DNA from: an uncultured Bacteroidales bacterium
GTDB taxonomy: Bacteria; Bacteroidota; Bacteroidia; Bacteroidales; Muribaculaceae
DNA length: 50,345 bases
NCBI GenBank assembly: GCA_902792895.1
Contig: CADBBK010000018.1
Coordinates: 1-50,345 of the forward strand
Direction of reading: 5' to 3'
Shown in pieces: positions 40,656-49,540 of this stretch. Each line of letters begins with the position of its first letter. Positions within the stretch are counted from its first letter, which is position 1. The notes beneath the pieces were generated by a model. The model had not been told where the DNA came from. It saw nothing but the letters and a program-made list of their open reading frames with translations, and ran no database searches. The position numbers and the translations under genes are program-made.

Positions 40656-40855
40656 CATAATATTTTCGGAAAACTTTTACCCCCCCCATTTTAACATTTC
40701 GTTAACACTTCTTGGGCTAGTATCACAAGATGCGGCCTGCAAGGCGGATGGTGATGACGGGATAGACCGTGTTGCGGCCGAAGGAGGCTTGGCTCTTATA
40801 CGCTACTTGGGTTAGGCGTTTGCCCGTTATTCCGTCATAGAGCCTGGGCCTGCCC

Positions 40856-41437
40856 CTATAATCGCCAGCCGAAGCTGATGTAGGAGACCGAAAGGGTGCG
40901 TTGCAGGCAGTGCTTGTCATTAAAATTGATGGACGGAGCCCAACCCACCCTGAACATGAAGCCGCGCTTGGTCTGCAGGCGGTAACCAATGTTTCCGAAA
41001 GTAAAGTACCCGAACTGTTTCACCACTTCGCGCAGGTGAGTGGTGCCACTTGAGCCATCAGGATAGGCCACGTCAACCTGTTCGCGATAGTAACCCAAAC
41101 TGATACCGACGCCCAATTCAAGTTTGCTGTTGTGTTTGCCCAGCAAATAGTTGATTTCCAGTGGCACGGCTACACCATGAATCCGGTCTTTCATATCCAC
41201 AAAGAATGAAAAGTCGTTGCGCCCATAACCGTAGCCGATACCCACGCGGTAGCCCAAGCCGTGATTCCCCTTGAAACGGCTGTCATAGTTGACACCCACA
41301 AGGTTGTGGGCACCACCCAACTCAAGTGACAACGTGCGTTCGGCAGGTATCGTGGCAATCGTGTCTTGAGCGGTTGCAACCAAGTTTACCAGCATTACCA
41401 AGAGAAATAGCAAGAGATAAGTTTTACTCTTCATCAT
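40856..41437 (-). CDS. Outer-membrane beta-barrel protein
   Basis: 193 residues from ATG 41437 (MMKSKTYLLLFLLVMLVNLVATAQ, signal peptide). The longer frame uses GTG. Alternating strands typical of small porin-like barrels: LSLELGGAHNLVGVNYDSRF, GYRVGIGYGYG, KLELGVGISLGYY, GFMFRVGWAPSINF, and a C-terminal strand LSVSYISFGWRL ending in an aromatic pair as outer-membrane barrels do. It is the last gene of the run behind the TonB receptor; the gap to the lipoprotein upstream is 30 bases. The 250-bp spacer beyond it holds a minus-strand open frame to 40723 that I do not accept. Confidence 0.82.
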   Translation of the reverse strand: MMKSKTYLLLFLLVMLVNLVATAQDTIATIPAERTLSLELGGAHNLVGVNYDSRFKGNHGLGYRVGIGYGYGRNDFSFFVDMKDRIHGVAVPLEINYLLGKHNSKLELGVGISLGYYREQVDVAYPDGSSGTTHLREVVKQFGYFTFGNIGYRLQTKRGFMFRVGWAPSINFNDKHCLQRTLSVSYISFGWRL

Positions 41438-41467
41438 GATATCGTTACCTAAACCTTTCACCTTCGC

Positions 41468-41890
41468 TTACTCATGCATGACAAAGCCATAATAGTATTG
41501 ACGATCGGGGGAGAATGCGAAGGGGTACTCGTTCTTGTCCTGCAGGATGAGCGCCAAACAATAGATGCGGAATTTCACGGTCATGCCGGGTTTTAGAACC
41601 TGCCCAGGGAAGTCGTTGCGTTGAAAGTATAGATAATTCCCGCTGAGGGGCGCCCCTTTGGCCTTGGCATCCTCAGGGGCTTTGGTGATTTCACACCACA
41701 CCCACATATCAGGGTCATACCATTCCACGACCGCATCGGTCTTTAGAGGGACTTCGACGATGGTTGCCTCGTAAATGCCCTTGGTGCGGCACTCTTGCAG
41801 GGACTCTGGCCCTGTTGTCACCTCTTCCTTGCAACCAGTGAGCAAGCCAGCAACAAATAGCATAACCAAATAAAATGATATCTTCTTCAT
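41468..41890 (-). CDS. Small lipoprotein of unknown function
   Basis: 140 residues. Lipoprotein signal MKKISFYLVMLFVAGLLTGC. The mature part is about 120 residues, beta-rich (YEATIVEVPLKTDAVVEWYDPDMWVWCEITKAPEDAK ... GNYLYFQRNDFPGQVLKPGMTVKFRIYCLALI). No family recognised. Its signal sequence is nearly the same as that of the next lipoprotein (41919), pointing to a local duplication of the leader or paralogy. Part of the TonB operon with short gaps. Confidence 0.82.
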   Translation of the reverse strand: MKKISFYLVMLFVAGLLTGCKEEVTTGPESLQECRTKGIYEATIVEVPLKTDAVVEWYDPDMWVWCEITKAPEDAKAKGAPLSGNYLYFQRNDFPGQVLKPGMTVKFRIYCLALILQDKNEYPFAFSPDRQYYYGFVMHE

Positions 41891-41918
41891 GATTGTTCTC
41901 CTTTCTTTTTCTTATCTG

Positions 41919-42452
41919 TTACTGCAAGACTGCTCGCCAAACCATTCGGGTATAGGTCGTGTTAACGTAGTCGCTTTTACCATATCCATTGGGGACGATG
42001 CGGTCAATGATCATTCTGCCGGCACCCTCGGTCAAATCAAGCGATACGACATCCAGCTTATCGTAGTAGGAATAATTGTTCACCCCCACTTGCACCTCAT
42101 TGGTGATAAGTATATGCTTGTCTAACACGGTGTACTTTGCGGTACTCTCATCATCAAATACAATGGTTCCATCAGGATGCATGACAGTGGGCAAACCTTT
42201 GACTTCATACCTGTTTGATATCGTTTGATTGTCATAGTAGAAACTGTATTCCCGTTCCCATTTGTAAGTATTCAGAGCTTGCTCTAATTCTGCCTCAGAG
42301 AAATTGAGGTTGGCATCAACGAGTGTTCCTGTCTCGAGAAACACCTTGCCATTGCCGTCTTGAACACGCGTGATTTCAGGTTCATCATCGCCACACGAGG
42401 TAAGCATACCGGTAGCGAGGATCATCAATAAATACAATGATATCTTCTTCAT
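41919..42452 (-). CDS. Lipoprotein of unknown function
   Basis: 177 residues. Lipoprotein signal MKKISLYLLMILATGMLTSC, then GDDEPEITR, a common Bacteroidota export-favouring acidic stretch after the Cys that can direct lipoproteins to the cell surface. The mature part (ALNTYKWEREYSFYYDNQTI ... YTVLDKHILITNEV) resembles lipocalin-like or DUF-type beta sandwiches of Bacteroidales, with no certain family. The gap to the upstream lipoprotein gene is 50 bases. Confidence 0.82.
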   Translation of the reverse strand: MKKISLYLLMILATGMLTSCGDDEPEITRVQDGNGKVFLETGTLVDANLNFSEAELEQALNTYKWEREYSFYYDNQTISNRYEVKGLPTVMHPDGTIVFDDESTAKYTVLDKHILITNEVQVGVNNYSYYDKLDVVSLDLTEGAGRMIIDRIVPNGYGKSDYVNTTYTRMVWRAVLQ

Positions 42453-42502
42453 GATGTTGTAAAATGATTAGGTTAATTTTATGATTAAGTCGAAATTGAT
42501 GC

Positions 42503-43558
42503 TTATCGGCCATTTTTCACCACTGCAATGGCGGTGATGCCCAGATTAACCAATGTGGTGGTAGCGCCATCGTCATCAAGGCTTTGGGCATAGTATTTCC
42601 TCAAATTTTCGGGAACGACAATGTTATTGGGCAGATCCATGCACTGCAAATTCTTGTAAATCAGCGACCAATTAGAGCGCCCACTGACATCGCTCACAAG
42701 AATATAAGTATCCATGCCGTCGGCAACAACTTGTTTTGCTGCAAAATCGTCTTCATCATTCAATATGGTTACCATTCCATCGATAATCACTGCGGGGGCG
42801 TAATGAGCACCACCAGGGTTCGACGTCCTCTTTATCGCACCCAAGATGAAGGCATGTCCATTAATAAGGCGTGATGTCGAAGGGAAAAACATTTCAGGCA
42901 TGTCGTAATTCTTCCCGTTCCACCAGTACATGTATGTCCTATCACTTAGAGCACCCTCGTAAGCAATCAGGACATCATAACCGCTGCGATCATAGCCAAA
43001 GGTGTATCCGAATCCCTCCTCTAGTCCTGAGTCTGGGCCACCATAACCAACTGTCCTTCCGTTGATCCAGGTATAAGGCTTGCTGGCAAAGACTGTGAAA
43101 GAGACAATGTCGTTGCTGACACAGATTGTGTTGAAGTTCACATTCCTGTCTAATTCATATATCCGTTCAAAATCCTTATAGACCCACACGGTGCGGTCAG
43201 ACCTGTTTTCTTGTACAGTATAAACTATACCGTTTTCAACGGCCATGCACCAGATGGTTTCCTCGGTTGTGTATATAGTCGTGCTGTCTTTGACCACACT
43301 GTGAATACCGTCTTCAGTTCTGAGTGATGCATACCAATCACTCCCTTCGCTCAGCAACTCAAAAATGTGATAACCCTCGGCACATTGATAAATCGTATCA
43401 CCATCTAGGTTATAGATCATTTCAGGATAGCCTGGAAACCCTGGCGTGGCGAAATAGAGGTCCTCGCCTCCGGCGGGATTGGGCCTGGGTTCGTCACCTT
43501 CGTTGGTGCAGGATACCAGTGCCAGCAATCCGATAAGGAATAATAAATAATTCTTCAT
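42503..43558 (-). CDS. Lipoprotein with repeated beta-propeller-like blades
   Basis: 351 residues from ATG 43558 (MKNYLLFLIGLLALVSC, lipobox); the upstream frame to 43666 lacks a good start and overlaps the receptor gene. The acidic stretch after Cys (TNEGDEPRP) suggests a surface lipoprotein. The mature part shows repeated short strand groups with WY, VW and GIH/GIVY turns (EGYHIFELLSEGSDWYASLR, ETIWCMAVENGIVYTVQEN, DRTVWVYKDFERIYEL), as in beta propellers; the fold is inferred. It starts 26 bases after the TonB receptor gene, so they are probably co-translated. Confidence 0.82.
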   Translation of the reverse strand: MKNYLLFLIGLLALVSCTNEGDEPRPNPAGGEDLYFATPGFPGYPEMIYNLDGDTIYQCAEGYHIFELLSEGSDWYASLRTEDGIHSVVKDSTTIYTTEETIWCMAVENGIVYTVQENRSDRTVWVYKDFERIYELDRNVNFNTICVSNDIVSFTVFASKPYTWINGRTVGYGGPDSGLEEGFGYTFGYDRSGYDVLIAYEGALSDRTYMYWWNGKNYDMPEMFFPSTSRLINGHAFILGAIKRTSNPGGAHYAPAVIIDGMVTILNDEDDFAAKQVVADGMDTYILVSDVSGRSNWSLIYKNLQCMDLPNNIVVPENLRKYYAQSLDDDGATTTLVNLGITAIAVVKNGR

Positions 43559-43584
43559 GATAGTTGTGTTATTGATTGTGATGA

Positions 43585-46158
43585 TTAGTTGTCTTGGGTA
43601 CGGCGCAGGGGTGCTTCGTTGCCGCTGCGCTTCTTGAACGGGTTGCTGATGGAATTGAACGTCCAACGCACCGTCAGCGAGAGGCCCCGTGTGTAGTGAT
43701 AACTATAGGTCTGATTATACGCGTTCCTGTAGCGTGTTTCACTCCAGGATGGCGTGCTGCGGTGGAAGATGTCACAAGCGGTCACACCCAGCAGCAGGCG
43801 GTCCTTGAACAAGGTCGTCATCGCGCTCAGGTTCACGCCAAAGGTTGAGCCGTTTCTCGTGAGGCCGCTGGTCCACGGCGTGTTGTAGAGGGCATTGCAT
43901 CCCAGCAGGAACTTACGCGCCACGGTGAACTGGGCATTGAGCGAAAGAACGGCAAAGGGCCTGTCCTCGATTCTCGTGCCATCCAGATAGGGATAGGCGA
44001 CATGGGGCAGTGTCATACTCGACTGCACGCCCAGGTTCACCCATGAATTGCTGTAGTTGTAGCCCAAGTCCAGCGACCAGGCATGTGAATGCTTGATGTT
44101 GATGGGATGCTCACTGATGATGCCCGATGGCATATACTCCACAATGCGCTGGATGGCATTGTCCATGAGCCGATAGCTCAGCGAGGAGGTGAAGCCCTTG
44201 TAGTTGGCATTCAGGGCCAACCGATGAGTCACCGACGGCTGCAACAAGGGGTTGCCTGTCGTTTCCTGATAGGTGTTGATGTAATAGGACGTGGGGCGCA
44301 GTTCGTTGTAGGTGGGTCGCCTCAATATGCGGCCGTAGTACAGCACCAGGTCAACATCATGCGACGGCTTGAATCCCACGCTCGTACTGGGCAGCACGTT
44401 GTGATATGTCTTGTTGAGGACAAAGCCCTTGCTATCGGTGCGGGTGTGGTCATACTCATAGCGCAGTCCCGCATTCAGGCGCCACCTGCCCCAAGTTTTA
44501 GCCAGGGTGTAATAGACGCCCAGCCAGTCATTGTCACGTTTGCTGGTCTGCGTGAGGTCGTTCTGATGAATTACCGCATTGCTCGCAGTATAACCCCATT
44601 CGAGGCCCGCGTGGTTTTTCCACCCGTCAGAGACAAAGTCATATTTGGCCGAAGCCGTCACGATATTATAATCATTGGTGTCGGCTATAAAATATTGTTT
44701 AATGATTGTGGAGGACTCGCCGCCGGGGTTAAGAGTAGGCTTAATATACTCATAGAGATTCTGGTCGTCTCGCTGTCGTGATGTCGCATAGTCGGCTATC
44801 AGCAGCAGTTGTGAGTGGTCATTTCGTTGCCACAGGTAACTGGCCGATGTGCTGTTACGCTTGATGATGTCTTCAGTAATAGCGAATCCGTGAAGGTATT
44901 GGGCGGTCTTCAGCCTTGAGAATTGGTCGATGTTCAATTTGCGGTAATTGCCATTGAACTGCAAGCCGAAGACGCTCCTGGGTGTGAAGGCGTAATTCAA
45001 ACCAGCAAAGAACCGGAAATCATCCCCGCTGCTTTGGTAAGATGTCGTGTCGGTTTTTGAATAACTCCACGTTTCCGCACCATTTCCTGCGATTTCGGTC
45101 AACCCTTGAGTAAAAGCCACCGTGTTTAAATGGCCATAGGAAAAAGAGGCATTGCCCGACAACTTATCGCGCTTGCCATCGATGGTGACGGTAGTGGTAT
45201 TGGATTTCTTGTGTTTGATGTCGAGCACATTCATCAGGCTGGCGCCCAGGTTGTCTTTGTAAGGGCTGTGGGTGTACAACTTGACGACGGCCGACACATT
45301 GGAGGCATATTGCGCATCGGGCTCGCGGATGATCTCCACGCGCTTGATATTTTGCGAGGTGACGGCTTTCAGTTCTGCGTTGTTGGTGATGCGGCGGTCA
45401 TTGATATAGACCTCGGTCTTGCCGTCGCGGCCGATGAGGGAGATGTCCTCGTTCATGCCTACGATAACACCGGGCGTCCAGCGTAGCAGATCGAGTGCGT
45501 TGCCGGCGTTGCCCATGATGGTGCCGCCCAGGTTGCGCAGGGTGTAATTGGCGCCGTCGCGTTCAATCTGCATCTTGGCAGCGGTCACCACGGTTTCCTT
45601 GAGGGCGGTAATGTCGGGGTGCATCTTGATGGTGCCCACGTTGTCGCGGCTGCACAGGCGATAGGCGGGTTTGTAGCCCACGTAGGAGACACGGGCGATG
45701 ACCTTGCCGTGCTCGATGGGAATGACGAAGCGGCCGCTCTCGTTGGTCACACCGCCGCCAACCATCGTCGAGTCGGCAGGGTTGAGCAGGGTGACGTTGG
45801 CATAGGGCATCGGCAAGTGGTGCTCATCGACCACCACGCCCTTGAGGCGGCGTTCGGTCTTAAGGATGGCTTCGACGTAGATTTCGCGGTTTTCCTTCTT
45901 GGTCATCTTGATGGGATAGAAACCGATCATCTGGCGGATGGCGTCGGGCACGGACTTGTTCTTGACCGTGGTCGTCACCTTGTAGTCCTCCAGGTCGTCA
46001 TAGATGAAGACGATCTTGTAGCGGCTGGTGTGTTGCTGCAGGTACTTGAGGGCATCGCTCATCGACACGTCACTGAAGGTGTGCGTGATACTTTGTGCAA
46101 CGGCCGTGAGCAGCAGGGCAAACGCCATGCACATGAGCAATGTGATGGTTCGCTTCAT
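43585..46158 (-). CDS. TonB-dependent outer-membrane receptor with STN domain
   Basis: 857 residues. Signal peptide 1-21, an STN domain (about 25-85) typical of receptors that signal to an anti-sigma factor, a carboxypeptidase-regulatory-like Ig domain (about 105-185), a plug (about 190-305) and a long barrel of the OMP_b-brl_3 type. STN domains touch a FecR-type protein, and exactly such a protein and a sigma factor gene lie upstream on the same strand (46167-47332). There is no SusD-like gene, so it does not look like a glycan PUL. The ligand is unknown; the neighbouring lipoproteins may form its outer lid or binding partners. Confidence 0.93.
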   Translation of the reverse strand: MKRTITLLMCMAFALLLTAVAQSITHTFSDVSMSDALKYLQQHTSRYKIVFIYDDLEDYKVTTTVKNKSVPDAIRQMIGFYPIKMTKKENREIYVEAILKTERRLKGVVVDEHHLPMPYANVTLLNPADSTMVGGGVTNESGRFVIPIEHGKVIARVSYVGYKPAYRLCSRDNVGTIKMHPDITALKETVVTAAKMQIERDGANYTLRNLGGTIMGNAGNALDLLRWTPGVIVGMNEDISLIGRDGKTEVYINDRRITNNAELKAVTSQNIKRVEIIREPDAQYASNVSAVVKLYTHSPYKDNLGASLMNVLDIKHKKSNTTTVTIDGKRDKLSGNASFSYGHLNTVAFTQGLTEIAGNGAETWSYSKTDTTSYQSSGDDFRFFAGLNYAFTPRSVFGLQFNGNYRKLNIDQFSRLKTAQYLHGFAITEDIIKRNSTSASYLWQRNDHSQLLLIADYATSRQRDDQNLYEYIKPTLNPGGESSTIIKQYFIADTNDYNIVTASAKYDFVSDGWKNHAGLEWGYTASNAVIHQNDLTQTSKRDNDWLGVYYTLAKTWGRWRLNAGLRYEYDHTRTDSKGFVLNKTYHNVLPSTSVGFKPSHDVDLVLYYGRILRRPTYNELRPTSYYINTYQETTGNPLLQPSVTHRLALNANYKGFTSSLSYRLMDNAIQRIVEYMPSGIISEHPINIKHSHAWSLDLGYNYSNSWVNLGVQSSMTLPHVAYPYLDGTRIEDRPFAVLSLNAQFTVARKFLLGCNALYNTPWTSGLTRNGSTFGVNLSAMTTLFKDRLLLGVTACDIFHRSTPSWSETRYRNAYNQTYSYHYTRGLSLTVRWTFNSISNPFKKRSGNEAPLRRTQDN

Positions 46159-46166
46159 GGGTAGGG

Positions 46167-46835
46167 TTACTTCGGGTCTTTCGATTCCACAATCAGCTGG
46201 TTACCCTCGTGCCGGATGGAGATGGCCTCGAAGTTGTTGAGCATCTCGACCACCTTGTCCAGCGAATATTCCGGTTCCCATTGATAGAACAGGCGCAGCG
46301 ACCGCACGTCGTCCGAGCGGTATTCCACCTCCACGCCATAGTGGGCAGCGAGTTCGGCGAGCATCTGCTCCAGCGGAACTTCCTCAAACAGGCGGGGACC
46401 GGCAGCCATCGACATGGTGTCGGGCGTGGGTGCCAGCGCTTCATCGGTGGCGGTATTCTCTGGGTTATTGCCTTGCTGGACGACCTTCTCGGGTTGGTTT
46501 TCGCTGTGCTTAAGGCCGAAAAAGCCTGTATGCACCGCTGCAATGGCGATGCCCACACAAGCCATTACCACAACGGCTGCGGCGACGATCTTGCGCCACA
46601 GAGGCACGATGATGGCTCGCTCATGCTGCTCCCCAGCCAAGCGTTGCCACTGCGCGTCAATCATCTCGTCGCTCAGCCGCTCGGCGGCTTGCTCGCTGGC
46701 AAGGGCGCTGCGGGTCTTGGCTATCAACGAGTAGAGTTCGCGGCACTCATCATCGGCAAGGATGTCCTGCCACTGCTGCTCGGTGTATTGCTCGGGATGC
46801 TCAAGCATCTTCAACAGTTGTTCGGTCTTGTTCAT
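46167..46835 (-). CDS. FecR-like anti-sigma factor (DUF4974-type), short form
   Basis: 222 residues from ATG 46835. A cytoplasmic N-terminal part (about 1-75, KTEQLLKMLEHPEQYTEQQWQDIL...) would hold the sigma factor, followed by one membrane helix (about 82-103, IVAAAVVVMACVGIAIAAVHTGFFG) and a periplasmic DUF4974-like domain (about 148-220, FEEVPLEQMLAELAAHYGVEVEYRSDD...). The usual central FecR domain is missing, so it is shorter than classical FecR. It overlaps the sigma gene by 4 bases (46832-46835) and ends 8 bases before the receptor gene. Confidence 0.87.
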   Translation of the reverse strand: MNKTEQLLKMLEHPEQYTEQQWQDILADDECRELYSLIAKTRSALASEQAAERLSDEMIDAQWQRLAGEQHERAIIVPLWRKIVAAAVVVMACVGIAIAAVHTGFFGLKHSENQPEKVVQQGNNPENTATDEALAPTPDTMSMAAGPRLFEEVPLEQMLAELAAHYGVEVEYRSDDVRSLRLFYQWEPEYSLDKVVEMLNNFEAISIRHEGNQLIVESKDPK

Positions 46836-47332
46836 CGCTCTGGTGGTGTTAATGTTAAACGAAGTTGGTCGAGTGCGCTGCGCAGATGCTTGTAAACAGT
46901 GGTCTCGCTCACGCTCAACCGTTCGGCAATCTCGCGGAAGGTGAGCCCGTAACGGTAATGCAGCACGATGACCTCGCGGCACACAGGCGGCTCCAGGTCG
47001 GCGACACCTTGATGCAACGCGCTGATCTCGGCCTCGATGTCCTCGGCTTCACGGCCGGAAACCTCACTCTCCAGCATCAGGAGTTGTCGGGCCCGTTCAT
47101 CGATCTTGCGGTCACGCATCACATTCAAGCACTGGTTGCGCACGCATGACAGCAGGAACGCTTCGGCAGTCGCCTCTTGCAGCGGACGGCGGTCGGCAAG
47201 CAGCCTGGCAAAGACTTCATGCACGATGTCCATGCTCTCCTCATCGTCATGCAAGAGGATGCTGGCCAGCCTGTACATGGCCCGGTAATGCTGCTTGAAC
47301 AGCCGTTCGATTTGTTGTTTCCTGTCTGTCAT
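46832..47332 (-). CDS. ECF sigma factor
   Basis: 166 residues from ATG 47332. Sigma-70 region 2 (about 8-75: FKQHYRAMYRLASILLHDDEESMDIVHEVFARLL) and region 4 (about 110-160: REVIVLHYRYGLTFREIAERLSVSETTVYKHLRSALDQL), with a short linker and no region 3, as in ECF types. It probably transcribes the operon when the receptor senses its ligand. A strong housekeeping-type promoter is at 47399-47429, so the operon also has a basal start. Confidence 0.95.
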   Translation of the reverse strand: MTDRKQQIERLFKQHYRAMYRLASILLHDDEESMDIVHEVFARLLADRRPLQEATAEAFLLSCVRNQCLNVMRDRKIDERARQLLMLESEVSGREAEDIEAEISALHQGVADLEPPVCREVIVLHYRYGLTFREIAERLSVSETTVYKHLRSALDQLRLTLTPPER

Positions 47333-47398
47333 ACACTCTATATACACACTCAGGTCGATTTACTAAACCCTTTTCCGCAACTTTTTTTGATCACGCGA

Positions 47399-47429
47399 CA
47401 AAATTACCCATCAAAACCCACACCCACAA
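47399..47429 (-). promoter_or_regulatory. Bacteroidota-type promoter of the sigma/anti-sigma/receptor operon
   Basis: Minus strand TTG at 47429-47427, 20-bp spacer, TAATTTTG at 47406-47399; leader about 60 nt to ATG 47332. The rest of 47333-47629 shows only a small GTGAG/CTCAC hairpin near 47508. Confidence 0.75.
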
Positions 47430-47629
47430 CCCCCGAACGGGTGAACATTTAGTATGATGTAAGACTAATGTGCAAGATAGTTCAGTTGACGGTAGTTATA
47501 ATAGCATGTGAGTGAAGCCTCACAAAAGGTCACTTGAATTAGCATCAATGCTAACTTATCCAATCTTATTTGTAGAAATGTCGATATCAAGCGTCACAAT
47601 GAGCTTCTATAACTTTAAGCATCATTGTC

Positions 47630-48682
47630 TCAGACACTTTGTGTGTCGGATGGAACATTATTTCGTACTCTGTCCTGCAATTCTTTTATCCTCTCCATCA
47701 GCGCATCGAATTCCAGAGACTGGCCATAGATGAAGAATCGCCTCATCTCAGCATAATCAGCCCTCCATGCCTCCATTGCTCGTTCTGGAATCATGAAGTC
47801 AATGGTTGCCGGGGCATGTAGGTCATAATTAACATACTTCAAAGCATAGTACGTCCTGCGATGCTCAACAATAGCATCATAGAGTGAGCGGTTTGCCAAT
47901 GCTTCGCTTCCATATTGGGTGTCCATTAGTTTCTCCAAGTCATATAGATGGCGAGACATTCGCAGACTTCTTGGATTGTCTTTTTGGAACTCCTCGGCGA
48001 GCAGGAACAGTTTTTCCAAGAACGTGCGAGTGGGCACGACTGTTCTTATCTTGCTATTGGCATTGGAATCCTCACCTTCAAAACTATCTCCTATCATTGA
48101 ATGTATCTCACACTCTTGGGTCGGCTCATCCATTGAGAGACAACTAATCTCTATCTTTACACGTGGAGGAATATAACTGGCGGTATCTTCAATTATCGAA
48201 GGGTAATGCAGTAAGATGACGGTTGGATCTTTATCTGAGTCTATTTGGTGACATTCGCCATTATTATCTTGTACTTGGGTCACGTTCTCAATACTGAATC
48301 CAGTGATTCCCATATCTTTTAATCGGGTATCCAGTTGAGTTGAGAGGGTCTCATGGATATACTTTCGGGCAGTCTTGCGCAACTTGTCGCGCTGGCTTTT
48401 AGTCGTCTTTTCTATGCCGAAGAAAGAGTGGCTGATAGCTAAGTCTATGTCTTCAGAAAAGCGTTCAATGATGTTGAACCCTTTTGAGAGTGATGTGCCA
48501 CCCTTGAATATTAAAGACTCATGACAATCCGTTTGGAACAACGCCTTTAAAGTCACTGTCACCCACCAGTCCTTTTCTATTGCGAGTTGATTGATGCCAG
48601 GATGGTTGATTTCCGTCTGTTGTAACATTGCCAGACGGTCAACCAATTCATTATTTATCCATAGTTTCTCCATCATCTTCAT
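47630..48682 (-). CDS. AbiEii-type nucleotidyltransferase toxin
   Basis: 350 residues. The nucleotidyltransferase core reads IFKGGTSLSKGF (residues 58-69) and SEDIDLAI with Asp78 and Asp80, the metal-binding pair. Family toxins transfer nucleotides to a target (tRNA in studied relatives) and give abortive phage infection. ATG 48682, 48676 and 48673 are all possible starts, and all overlap the antitoxin gene. Composition is more AT-rich than the first 40 kb, fitting a mobile defence module. Confidence 0.9.
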   Translation of the reverse strand: MKMMEKLWINNELVDRLAMLQQTEINHPGINQLAIEKDWWVTVTLKALFQTDCHESLIFKGGTSLSKGFNIIERFSEDIDLAISHSFFGIEKTTKSQRDKLRKTARKYIHETLSTQLDTRLKDMGITGFSIENVTQVQDNNGECHQIDSDKDPTVILLHYPSIIEDTASYIPPRVKIEISCLSMDEPTQECEIHSMIGDSFEGEDSNANSKIRTVVPTRTFLEKLFLLAEEFQKDNPRSLRMSRHLYDLEKLMDTQYGSEALANRSLYDAIVEHRRTYYALKYVNYDLHAPATIDFMIPERAMEAWRADYAEMRRFFIYGQSLEFDALMERIKELQDRVRNNVPSDTQSV

Positions 48683-49292
48683 TTGATTTCAGCATTGGTT
48701 TTACAATTCGTTTCATCCAAGCAGGCATCATATCCACATCTTTTGCCAGGGCCTTTTTATCTGGCTCTTTGGTTATCAGTGTGCGTATTGTCTGCAACTC
48801 TTCTTGTCCCACATTTTCTTTCTTCAACGCTCTAAGGGCTTGCACCAACAATGCAATAAGGCGTGTCTCATAACAGAAATTCTTTGGCACTCCACGTTTC
48901 AGCACCACTTGTTGATTTGCCAGTTTAACCGTCCGTTCACTACCTGTTGTCAGATAGGTATAGTTCATCGGTACCTGAGTGGAAAGCCCTAAAGCATTCA
49001 ATGCTGTCATACCAGAGGGTAAGATTTCCGCATTATCACGAGTAGCGATGGCTTGTACAATTTTCTCAACGGAGGGGAATACAACTCCGAATCGGCTTTT
49101 TCTTGGCTTGGCGTAAATGCCCTGTGCGAGCTTTACTAATAAGCCCTCACTTGTTAACTCAGCCAAAGTTCCGCCTACAAATTCAGAATGGTATTCTGGA
49201 AAGTCGGAACGGAACAATACGCTATCCTCAGGCATCGCCTCAATGCGGCTCCTAAGGGTATCTGTATCTATTTTGGAATTACCGTTACTCAT
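48651..49292 (-). CDS. AbiEi-type antitoxin (DUF6088-like)
   Basis: 213 residues from ATG 49292 (MSNGNSKIDTDTLRSRI); a longer frame would start at 49337 inside the promoter region. The N-terminal winged-helix-like part (about 10-85: FRSDFPEYHSEFVGGTLAELTSEGLLVKLAQGIYAKPRKS) fits the DNA-binding antitoxin of AbiE systems, and the C-terminal half is the toxin-inhibiting domain. The antitoxin precedes the toxin with an overlap of up to 32 bases, the standard order. Such antitoxins bind their own promoter; a clear one lies at 49326-49358. Confidence 0.88.
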   Translation of the reverse strand: MSNGNSKIDTDTLRSRIEAMPEDSVLFRSDFPEYHSEFVGGTLAELTSEGLLVKLAQGIYAKPRKSRFGVVFPSVEKIVQAIATRDNAEILPSGMTALNALGLSTQVPMNYTYLTTGSERTVKLANQQVVLKRGVPKNFCYETRLIALLVQALRALKKENVGQEELQTIRTLITKEPDKKALAKDVDMMPAWMKRIVKPMLKSNEDDGETMDK

Positions 49293-49325
49293 ATCACCTT
49301 TGAAATTTTGACAATTTTTCAAGTG

Positions 49326-49358
49326 CAAAGATAGCAAAATTAATAATACGGCAACAAA
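49326..49358 (-). promoter_or_regulatory. Bacteroidota-type promoter of the AbiE operon
   Basis: Minus strand TTTG at 49358-49355, 21-bp spacer, TATCTTTG at 49333-49326; 34 bases upstream of ATG 49292. A second CAA (49352-49354) gives an alternative -33. Confidence 0.75.
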
Positions 49359-49403
49359 TCATATGGATTATTAAATTTCTTTTTTGCTTTTTATAGAACA
49401 GTT

Positions 49404-49457
49404 CTCAAAACCGAACTCAGCCGAGGGCAACATAACGAACCCTCGGCTTAACTCGGT
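49404..49457 (-). terminator. Hairpin terminator downstream of the edge TonB-like gene
   Basis: Stem GCCGAGGG (49420-49427) with CCCTCGGC (49440-49447), extended by ACCGA/TCGGT pairs on the outside (49410-49457). On the minus strand it is followed by TTTTGAG. It lies about 85 bases past the stop at 49541. Confidence 0.7.
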
Positions 49458-49540
49458 AATGAGGCTGTTTCTGTTCGTTAGTTTTTACAGGCGGTTTCGC
49501 TCGTCTTGGCCAGCAGATCCGTCTTTGTAGTATCGGTTGG

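Noticed and set aside
40723-40989. Minus-strand 88-codon frame past the barrel gene
   Set aside because: Overlaps the barrel gene in another frame and has no start context; the part beyond 40855 could be a relic but nothing supports it.
43585-46158. Polysaccharide utilisation locus (SusC/SusD)
   Set aside because: No SusD-like gene, glycoside hydrolase or hybrid two-component regulator is adjacent; the receptor has an STN domain and sigma/anti-sigma partners instead.
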